A DNA stretch of 64,000 nt, taken from assembly GCA_963749535.1 (NCBI GenBank), contig CAVVNF010000019.1:62001-126000 (forward strand). Direction: 5' to 3'. The DNA comes from Chersky-299 sp963749535. Its GTDB lineage: Bacteria; Actinomycetota; Thermoleophilia; RBG-16-64-13. The translations under genes were made by a program, and so were the position numbers. A model generated the notes under the pieces. That model saw only the letters and a program-made list of their open reading frames with translations, was not told the DNA's origin and did no database searches. Below are positions 1 to 7,020 of the stretch, one piece after another. Position 1 is the stretch's first letter; each line of letters starts with the position of its first letter.

Positions 1-24
1 TCGTGAGCCTTACGGGAGACGGCA

Positions 25-1369
25 GTGAGTGAGCCGCGGGGGGCGATCTTCCTTCCGGCGAAGCAGGGTCTGCACGGGGACGTGATCGTTCCCGGGGACA
101 AATCCATCTCTCACCGAGCCGTTCTTCTGGGCGCGGTCAACTCGCGCCCCCTCACCATCACGGGGTTCTTGCGCTCCGCCGACACCATGGCGACCGTGGT
201 CGCGGTAAGGTCCCTAGGCGTCGGCATCGAAGACCGGGGAGAAAGCCTTGTGGTAGGCGGCAGGGGCTGGGCTGGGCTCTCCGAGCCCGAGAACGTCATC
301 GACGTTGCTAACGCAGGTACGCTCATACGGCTCCTGCCCAGGCATACTCGCGTCTTTGCCTTTCCTCACTATGCTCACGGGAGACGCCAGCATCCGCCGG
401 CGGCCCATGGCCCGCATCGTCGAGCCGCTCAAAGCTATGGGCGCCACCGTCCTAGCCCGAAAGGGTGACACACTGCCGCCACTGGCCATCTTCGGCGCGC
501 CTCTGCGGGGCATCACGCATCAGCTGCCGGTGGCGTCGGCCCAGGTCAAGTCTTGCCTGCTGCTGGCGGGTCTGCGAGCTTCAGGAGTCACCTCGGTCGT
601 CGAGCCTGGAGCCTCCCGAGACCATACGGAGCGACTACTGCGGTTCGGCGGAGCCCGTGTGGAGCGGGAGGGCGCCGCTGACGGCCCGGGAACGGTGAGC
701 GTGTGGCCCGTGGAACGCCTCGCACTGGGCGATATTGCGGTGCCGGGCGATTTCAGCTCGGCCGCTTTCTTCATCATCGCGGCCATCCTTGTAGCAGGAT
801 CAGAGGTGACCATCGACAACGTGGGCCTGAATCCGACACGGACGGCCCTTCTCGAGGTTCTCAAGGACATGGGCGCGCACATCGAGGTGGAGCCTTCGCC
901 TATCGCGGGCCCAGAGCCCGTCGGTCGGATCACTGCGAAGTCGACCGAGTTGCAAGCGGTCGATGTCGGCTCGCGTCTTGTTCCCAACCTCATCGACGAG
1001 CTACCTCTGTTCCTCTTGGCTGCCGCCAAGGCGCGCGGAGTCTCGCGGTTGCGCGGCGCTGCCGAACTGCGGGCCAAGGAGAGCGACCGCCTATCTGCGA
1101 TGGCCGACGTGCTTCGCGCGCTGGGAGTGAACGTGGAGGAGCATGCGGACGGCATGGACATCGAGGGCCGGCCGGAAGGTTGGGACGGTGGGGCGATCTC
1201 CGCGTGCGGCGACCACCGCATCAGCATGGTGGGGGCGATCGCCGGCCTGGCATCCCGCGACGGCGTCCACGTCGACGACATCGACTGTACAGCGGTGTCG
1301 TACCCGGGCTTTGCGGACGCGGTGAGCTGTTTGGGCGGCTCGGTGCGGCCCGACGAGGTCCGGCGATGA
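25..1369 (+). CDS. aroA: 3-phosphoshikimate 1-carboxyvinyltransferase (EPSP synthase), frameshifted
   Basis: Makes EPSP from shikimate-3-phosphate and PEP, the sixth step of the shikimate pathway, in the cytoplasm. The GTG start at 25 follows a GGGAGA Shine-Dalgarno. The N-terminus has the substrate-binding motif PGDKSISHR and the NAGT motif. Further on are RRRPM, PGDFSSAAFF, LRAKESDR and CGDHRISM, all typical of AroA. The reading frame breaks at about 337-340, after NAGTLIRLLP: frame 1 up to there, frame 2 from GILASLPF onward. Removing one C of the CCC at 337-339 restores LLPGILASLP. The C-terminus is intact and its TGA overlaps the cmk ATG (ATGA). Function is certain; the frameshift is probably a sequencing error. 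Confidence 0.93.
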
Positions 1370-2697
1370 TCATTACCATCGACGGCCCGGCCGGCTCTGG
1401 AAAGAGCACCATCTCGCGTGAAGTGGCAAAGCGTCTAGGCATGCGGTACCTGGACAGCGGGGCGATGTACCGGGCGATCACCCTGCTCGCCCTCGAGGCC
1501 GGGCTCGTCCCCGACCGTTTGGCGGAGGCGGGTAAGCTGGCCGAAAGGGTGTCGCTGCGGTTGGAGGAGCGTCCCGACGACCTCACCCGGGTCTTCCTGG
1601 ACGGCCGGGAAGTCACGGACGAGATCCGCGGAACGCTCGTCTCGAAGAACGTGTCTGCCGTGTCCGCGGAGCCAGAGGTCCGCCGGGTCCTGACCGCGCG
1701 ACAGCGCGCCGAAGCGGCCGAGGACAACGTCGTGCTCGAGGGTAGGGACATGGGCACCGTGGTCTGCCCCGACGCGGATCTCAAGATATACCTGACGGCC
1801 TCGCTCGAAGAGCGGGCCCGCCGGCGACAACTGCAACTTAAGCAACAGGGCGTCGCCGTGCCGGTCGCCCAACTGGCAGAGGACATCGCGGCGCGGGACA
1901 CGTATGACTCCGGCCGGGAACTGGCGCCGCTTCGCAAAGCCGCCGAGGCTGTCGAGATCGACACGAGCAGGCTCAGCATCGAAGAGGTCATCCAAAAGGT
2001 GTGTGCATTGGCTCAACCGCCGCGCGGACCGGGCGGCATGGTTTTCAGTCCCTTGGATACCCGGCCTTACCGTTTCGCCTATGGCTTCCTACCAGCGATT
2101 TTCAAGGTCATCTTCAGGATGGATATCTCCGGAGCCGATCGCTTCCCGAAACGCGGAGGCGTGGTGCTGGCATCCAACCATCTGTCGAACGTCGACCCTT
2201 TCTTCCTGGGATGCAGTTGTCCGAGACAGATCCACTTCATGGCAAAGGCCGAGCTCTGGAGGTCGAAAGTCCTAGGCAAATTGATCACTGCCTATGGGGC
2301 GTTCCCTATCAATCGTGGGCAAGCGGATCGCCACGCGGTCAGAGCTGCCCTGAACATCTTGGAGACGGGCGCCGTCGTCGGCATCTTCCCCGAGGGGCAC
2401 CGGCAGCATAACGGACAGCTTGGCGAGATCAATCCCGGAGTCACTCTGTTCTCGCTCCGGGAGGGAGTCACCACCATTCCCGTGATGCTCTCGGGCACCG
2501 AACGCGTCGTGCGCAAGGGGCTCCTCCGCTTCCCGCGGGTCCGTGTCTTCTACGGCGACCCTTTGCCCATTCCAGGGCCTGAGGTTCCGCATTCGGAAAG
2601 GGCTCAGGTCACCGCGGACAGGCTGCGGCGGGCGTACGAAGACCTTGCAGCGAAGATGCGACAGACCGATCGACCCTCTGAGGCCGAGCATGGGTAA
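1366..2697 (+). CDS. cmk: Cytidylate kinase / 1-acyl-glycerol-3-phosphate acyltransferase fusion
   Basis: One uninterrupted 443-residue frame holds two enzymes. Residues 1-218 are a (d)CMP kinase, with P-loop GPAGSGKS at 7-14, LDSGAMYRA, the GRDMGTVV motif and the RARRR lid. It phosphorylates CMP/dCMP with ATP. From about residue 230 a PlsC-type lysophosphatidate acyltransferase follows, with the catalytic NHLSNVD (HX4D, His about 271), PINRG and FPEGHR motifs. I see no stop or alternative start with a strong ribosome site between the halves, so this reads as a true fusion. The ATG overlaps the aroA stop, and the end overlaps ispH by 8 bp. Adjacent separate cmk and plsC genes are common; the fusion is less so. 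The linker is short. Confidence 0.93.
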   Translation: MIITIDGPAGSGKSTISREVAKRLGMRYLDSGAMYRAITLLALEAGLVPDRLAEAGKLAERVSLRLEERPDDLTRVFLDGREVTDEIRGTLVSKNVSAVSAEPEVRRVLTARQRAEAAEDNVVLEGRDMGTVVCPDADLKIYLTASLEERARRRQLQLKQQGVAVPVAQLAEDIAARDTYDSGRELAPLRKAAEAVEIDTSRLSIEEVIQKVCALAQPPRGPGGMVFSPLDTRPYRFAYGFLPAIFKVIFRMDISGADRFPKRGGVVLASNHLSNVDPFFLGCSCPRQIHFMAKAELWRSKVLGKLITAYGAFPINRGQADRHAVRAALNILETGAVVGIFPEGHRQHNGQLGEINPGVTLFSLREGVTTIPVMLSGTERVVRKGLLRFPRVRVFYGDPLPIPGPEVPHSERAQVTADRLRRAYEDLAAKMRQTDRPSEAEHG

Positions 2698-3538
2698 GCT
2701 CGAGATCCGGATCTCCGATTCCGCCGGCTTCTGCTGGGGGGTGGAGAAGGCCTTGGAAGTTGCTCGCGGTGCTGCCAAAGAGGCTCAAGGACCCATCAAT
2801 ACGTTAGGACCGCTCATCCACAATCCCGGGGTGATCGCCGAGCTCGAGCAGCAGGGGATCGGCGTCCTGCGCGACCCCTCTGAGGCTTCTGAGGGAACCA
2901 TCATCTTGAGGTCGCACGGCGTCCCAAGCGAGGTGCGCGAGGAGTTGGGGCGGAGACCCGTCCACGTCTTGGACGCCACGTGCCGCTTTGTGAAATCTGC
3001 ACAAGATAAGGCGGCAAGATTACACGCGATGGGTTATCTGGTAGTCATCCTGGGGGAGACAGAGCACCCGGAAGTCCTCGGACTGCGCTCCTACGCCGGT
3101 CCGGATTCCCTGGTGGTCGAGAAGCCGGGGGATTTACCGGCCGAGCTGCCGAGTTCACGCGTGGGTGTCGTTGTGCAGACGACCCAATCGCAAGAACGCC
3201 TCGCGGACCTTGCCGCGCACTTGGCGCCGCGGACCAAAGAGCTTCTCGTATACAACACGATCTGCAGTGCCACGGAGCAACGGCAGCGCGGCGCGATAGC
3301 CATGGCCGGCGATGTGGATGTCGTGATCGTGGTGGGCGGGAGGAACTCCGGCAACACGCGGAGGCTCGCCGAGCTCTGCGCTGAGGTCCAGCCCCGCACG
3401 CACCATGTCGAGTCGGCCGCCGAGATCGATCCCGCGTGGTTTTCTGGTTCCAAAGTTGTAGGCATCACGGCCGGGGCTTCGACCCCGCCGGATCAGATCG
3501 ACGCGGTGGTCCGCCGCCTAAAGGAGATCGAGACGTGA
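2690..3538 (+). CDS. ispH: 4-hydroxy-3-methylbut-2-enyl diphosphate reductase
   Basis: The last enzyme of the MEP isoprenoid pathway, converting HMBPP to IPP and DMAPP with a [4Fe-4S] cluster. The 282-residue protein has the three cluster cysteines where expected: C15 in FCWGVEKA, C98 in DATC, and C192 in NTICSAT. It also has HNP, RSHG, TEHPE and the C-terminal TAGASTP substrate motif. The ATG at 2690 was chosen because the N-terminus KLEIRISDSAGFCWGV matches the usual IspH start; longer upstream readings run through plsC. It overlaps plsC by 8 bp, and its TGA overlaps the der GTG, so translation is probably coupled. Confidence 0.96.
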   Translation: MGKLEIRISDSAGFCWGVEKALEVARGAAKEAQGPINTLGPLIHNPGVIAELEQQGIGVLRDPSEASEGTIILRSHGVPSEVREELGRRPVHVLDATCRFVKSAQDKAARLHAMGYLVVILGETEHPEVLGLRSYAGPDSLVVEKPGDLPAELPSSRVGVVVQTTQSQERLADLAAHLAPRTKELLVYNTICSATEQRQRGAIAMAGDVDVVIVVGGRNSGNTRRLAELCAEVQPRTHHVESAAEIDPAWFSGSKVVGITAGASTPPDQIDAVVRRLKEIET

Positions 3539-4857
3539 ACGCTCGCGCACTTCCCCGGGTTGCGATCATCGGATATCCGAATGTCGGCAAATCCACGCTA
3601 TTCAACCGCATAACCGGCACTCGCGAGGCAGTGGTCGCTCCAGAGTCGGGTGTCACCAGGGACCGCAAGGAAGGACAGGCCGATTGGGTCGGCTACCGGT
3701 TCGTGGTAGTCGATACGGGAGGCATCGATCTGAAGAGCGACGAGCCTCTAGGAGAATTGGTGCGCCGGCAGGCCCAGGTGGCGCTGAGCGAGGCCTCGGT
3801 GGCCATTTTTCTGGTGGACGGCAAGGCCGGGCCGGCGCCCCAGGACCAGGAGATCGCCGCCCTCCTACGCCGCAGCGGCGTACCGATAGTCCTGGCAGTC
3901 AACAAGATCGACTCGCGTGCCGCGGAGGAGAACCTCAACGAGTACTGGCAGCTCGGCCTCGGGGAACCGCTGGGCATCTCGGCCGAGCACGGACTGGGAG
4001 TGGGAGACCTGCTGGACGAGGTAGTCAAGCCACTGTCCGAATCGGGGGAGGAGATCGAAGAACCCGCTCCGGTGAAGATCGCCATCGTCGGTCGGCCTAA
4101 CGTGGGCAAGAGCTCGCTCGTCAACCGTCTCCTCGGCGACGAGCGCGCCATCGTGTCCTCGATTCCGGGCACTACTCGCGATGCCATAGACACCGACCTC
4201 ATCTTCGAGGGCACGCGCATGACGCTGGTAGACACGGCAGGGCTGCGCCGCCCGGGCAAGCGCACCACCACCGACGTGGAGTATTACAGCTCACTCCGGG
4301 CCATCCGGGCGATGGAGCGAAGCGACATCGCCCTGGTGGTCGTCGACGCGAACGAAGGCCTGGTCGACCTCGATCTTCAGGTGGCATACGAAGCTCAGCG
4401 CGCCAAATGCGCCACCGCGATCCTGTTCAACAAGTGGGACATCGCGGATATGGACCTCGAGATGGTCACCGCCCGGGTCAAAGACAAGGTCCAGATGAAG
4501 CCGCGCTGGGTGACTACGTCGGCCATCACAGGGCGCGGCATCGACCGGATCCTTCCGCTCGCTCTGGAGCTGTACTCGCTCTACAGCACCCGCATCCCTA
4601 CCGCCGAGCTCAATAGGTGGCTGGAAGATGTCCGGGCCCGTCGCACGCCCTCGTCAAAAGGCGGCAAGACCTTGAAAACCTTTTACGCCGTGGAATATGA
4701 CGTCGCCCCGCCTCGATTCAAATTCATGGTCAACTCTCGCGCGCTTATTTCCAAATCTTTTGCGTACTATCTCGAGAATCAGCTTCGCGAGACGTTCGGT
4801 ATGTGGGGGATCCCACTGGTGATCGACTTCGAGGGCAAGGAGGAACGGTACTCTTGA
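3535..4857 (+). CDS. der: Ribosome biogenesis GTPase Der (EngA)
   Basis: A tandem-GTPase protein needed for 50S subunit maturation. The 440 residues hold two G domains and a KH-like C-terminus. Domain 1 has GYPNVGKST (13-21), DTGG and NKID (about 123). Domain 2 has GRPNVGKSS (about 186), DTAGL and NKWD (about 299). The C-terminus, with KTLKTFYAVEYD and RALISKSFAYYLENQLRE, is the KH-like rRNA-binding part. The GTG start at 3535 overlaps the ispH TGA. The length is normal for the family. It sits in the aroA-cmk-plsC-ispH-der-plsY-gpsA cluster. Confidence 0.97.
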   Translation: MNARALPRVAIIGYPNVGKSTLFNRITGTREAVVAPESGVTRDRKEGQADWVGYRFVVVDTGGIDLKSDEPLGELVRRQAQVALSEASVAIFLVDGKAGPAPQDQEIAALLRRSGVPIVLAVNKIDSRAAEENLNEYWQLGLGEPLGISAEHGLGVGDLLDEVVKPLSESGEEIEEPAPVKIAIVGRPNVGKSSLVNRLLGDERAIVSSIPGTTRDAIDTDLIFEGTRMTLVDTAGLRRPGKRTTTDVEYYSSLRAIRAMERSDIALVVVDANEGLVDLDLQVAYEAQRAKCATAILFNKWDIADMDLEMVTARVKDKVQMKPRWVTTSAITGRGIDRILPLALELYSLYSTRIPTAELNRWLEDVRARRTPSSKGGKTLKTFYAVEYDVAPPRFKFMVNSRALISKSFAYYLENQLRETFGMWGIPLVIDFEGKEERYS

Positions 4858-5597
4858 GCGTGACCTCTGTTCTTGTGGCGGTTGGCCTGGTAGTTCTAGG
4901 CTACCTGTTCGGCTCCCTCTCGCCGAGCGTGTTCCTGGGGAGGGTGTTCAAGGGCGTCGACGTAAGGCAGCATGGCAGCGGCAACGCGGGCACCACCAAT
5001 GCTTTTCGGGTGCTAGGCGCGCGCCTGGGGGTCGCCGTGCTCGTAGGGGACGCGTTGAAGGGGGCGCTCCCGGTGCTTTTTGCCAGCTACGTCAGCTCGC
5101 CGCTGGTGACGGTGTTCGTGGCGTTCGCCACGGTGGCCGGGCACAACTACTCGATCTTCCTCCGCGGGAAAGGCGGCAAGGGCGTGGCCACCGGCGCCGG
5201 AGCCGCCACGGGCATGATGCCGCTGCCCATGGCCATCCTTTGGGTCCTTTTCGGTGTGATCCTGTTCAGCACGTCCGTGGGGTCGATCGCCTCCATCACA
5301 TGCACGATCTTGCTTCCGGTGGTCGCCATCGTCTTCCACCAACCTTTGCCGTACATCGTGGTGACATTTCTCATAGCCGCGGTGGTCCTGTGGGCCCACC
5401 GGGGCAATTTTGTCCGTCTTTGGCGGCATCAGGAGCAAAAGACCCAGTTTCCTTGGACCAAGAAGCCCGTGATCGTCCGGTGTCCGGCCGATGGCACACA
5501 GGCCGCGGCGGTAACTTCCGAGTCGATGTCGGTCGAAGCGCCAACGCACCCCGGCGACGGAATTGCGCCTCAAGAGAGCGGCGGCCGGCCCGGCTGA
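4854..5597 (+). CDS. plsY: Acyl-phosphate:glycerol-3-phosphate acyltransferase PlsY
   Basis: An integral membrane enzyme that moves an acyl chain from acyl-phosphate to glycerol-3-phosphate, the first step of phospholipid synthesis in bacteria that use the PlsX/PlsY route. Visible motifs are SGNAGTTNAFRVLG, GHNYSIFLRGKGGKG and HRGNFVRL, between several hydrophobic helices. The TTG at 4854 overlaps the der stop and lies 10 nt after AAGGAGG; a GTG at 4860 is the alternative. The protein is about 247 residues against about 200 usually. The extra 40 or so residues form a polar, Pro/Glu/Ser-rich tail after the last helix, which looks disordered. The acyl-phosphate donor could come from FakA/FakB at 58.5-61 kb. 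Confidence 0.94.
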   Translation: MSVTSVLVAVGLVVLGYLFGSLSPSVFLGRVFKGVDVRQHGSGNAGTTNAFRVLGARLGVAVLVGDALKGALPVLFASYVSSPLVTVFVAFATVAGHNYSIFLRGKGGKGVATGAGAATGMMPLPMAILWVLFGVILFSTSVGSIASITCTILLPVVAIVFHQPLPYIVVTFLIAAVVLWAHRGNFVRLWRHQEQKTQFPWTKKPVIVRCPADGTQAAAVTSESMSVEAPTHPGDGIAPQESGGRPG

Positions 5598-5602
5598 GTG
5601 CC

Positions 5603-6675
5603 GTGAGCGGCCTAGAACAACCTCCTGCGCCGCGTTGGCTTCGCTGGCCCGGCCAGCCGTACCGGGCGGCGGTCGTCGGAGCCGGGAGTTGGGGAACCGT
5701 TTTCGCCCGTCATCTGGTCAACTGTGGCGTCGAGACCAGTCTGCTCGCCCGGCGGGCAGAGCAAGCCCGGGAGATGCAAAGATCCCGGCATAATCCGGAC
5801 TATCTGACCCATCTTGACCTACCGGGCGGAGCTCTGCTACGGCACGTATGGCTCGGCCGACCTGTCCGAGATCGCTCTGCTGGTGCTCGCGGTGCCGAGC
5901 AGAGCCTACCGCGAGGTGGTCAGCTTGCTGTCGTCGCGGCTACCGACAGGCATCGGTGTTCTCAGCCTGACAAAGGGCGTGGAGCCCGCCAGCCTTCGAC
6001 GTTTGAGCGAGGTGCTGGAGACCGAGCTGGCTTCACTCACTCCCGCCGTGGCGGTCCTTTCCGGCCCCAATCATGCGGAGGAGGTGGCGGAAGACCAACC
6101 CACGGCATCGGTCATCGCCTCGAGCGATCCGGTCTTTGCCGGCACTCTCCAGGACATCGTGACCAGCGAGACATTGAGGGCCTACGTGAACAGCGACTTG
6201 ATCGGAGTCGAGTTCGCCGGTGCGGTGAAGAACATCATCGCCGTTGCCACCGGCATGGCGGACGGCCTGGGCTTCGGGGACAACGCCCGCGCGGCGCTCA
6301 TCACCCGCGGACTGGCAGAGATGACGCGCTTGGGCCTGGCCCTGGGAGCGAAGAGCGAGACGTTCTCCGGGCTTGCCGGCCTAGGCGACCTGGTGGGCAC
6401 CTGCACGTCGCGCCACAGCCGTAACCGCCTTGCCGGAGAGATGATCGCGCGAGGGCACCCTCCCGAATACCGTAGAGGCCGAGATGGGCATGATCGCGGA
6501 AGGCTTGACGGCAGCGCCGGCCATCCTGGAGATTGCCCGCCGGGTCGGCTTGGAGCTCCCGATAACCGACAATCTGGTGGCCATCCTGTGCGAAGGCAAA
6601 GACGTGAGGACCAGCGTCCGCGACCTGATGACCCGCCAGCCTCGCTCAGAGTCGCTGCCGGCGCCGAGTTCCTGA
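5603..6675 (+). CDS. gpsA: Glycerol-3-phosphate dehydrogenase [NAD(P)+], two frameshifts
   Basis: Reduces dihydroxyacetone phosphate to sn-glycerol-3-phosphate for phospholipid synthesis, supplying the acceptor for the neighbouring PlsY. The protein is spread over three frames. Frame 2 carries the Rossmann start AAVVGAGSWGTVFA and NPDYL. Frame 0 carries AVPSRAYREVV, LTKGVE, LSGPNHAEEVA, the catalytic Lys in GAVKNIIAVATGMADGL, and LAGLGDLVGTC. Frame 1 carries EAEMGMIAEGL to the stop. The breaks lie at about 5822-5829 and 6461-6465. Removing one G of a GG pair and one C of a CCC run joins everything into a normal-length GpsA. The GTG at 5603 is the likeliest start, 5 bp after plsY. Confidence 0.9.
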
Positions 6676-6782
6676 CTTCGCGCCATTGAGCGACGTCTAT
6701 TGGTCGCCCGATGACTCCCGGGACCGTAGGTGCGGGGCTGCGCTATTGCGCTGCCGTCGCCTGAATTCGCGGGACCCCATGC

Positions 6783-6788
6783 TATACT
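6783..6788 (+). promoter_or_regulatory. Probable -10 box of the tRNA-Pro promoter
   Basis: TATACT lies 11 bp upstream of the mature tRNA 5' end, the right place for a sigma-70 type -10. The matching -35 is weak: CTGAAT at 6761-6766 with 16 bp spacing. The call rests on position and the good -10. Confidence 0.5.
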
Positions 6789-6798
6789 GGTCGCGCTG

Positions 6799-6872
6799 CG
6801 GGACGTGGCGTAGCTTGGTAGCGCATCCGGCTGGGGGCCGGAAGGTCGCGAGTTCAAATCTCGCCGTCCCGA
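6799..6872 (+). tRNA. tRNA-Pro (anticodon GGG)
   Basis: A 74-nt cloverleaf. The 7-bp acceptor stem pairs 6799-6805 with 6865-6871 perfectly. The D arm contains TAGCTTGGTA. The anticodon stem TCCGG/CCGGA encloses loop CTGGGGG, so positions 34-36 read GGG, for the proline codons CCC and CCU. The T arm is GCGAG-TTCAAAT-CTCGC. The discriminator is A6872. The 3' CCA is not encoded, so it must be added after transcription. It stands alone, with its own -10 box upstream and a terminator 10 nt downstream. Confidence 0.96.
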
Positions 6873-6882
6873 CTCTGTCCAC

Positions 6883-6905
6883 AAGGGCCTGATCGTCAGG
6901 CCCTT
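6883..6905 (+). terminator. Rho-independent terminator after tRNA-Pro
   Basis: A perfect 10-bp stem (6883-6892 with 6896-6905) around the loop TCG. The run of five T starts inside the end of the stem, at 6904-6908. It ends the tRNA-Pro transcript. Confidence 0.9.
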
Positions 6906-7020
6906 TTTGTGTTCTTCCGCTCTTTCCGTGGAGGCCGGCCTGTTGTTTCTTCCCGGAGCCGGGTACTAGGGGTATGCTGCACGTCAGGCACCATCGTTCA
7001 TCCACAGCGGAGGCTCCCAG

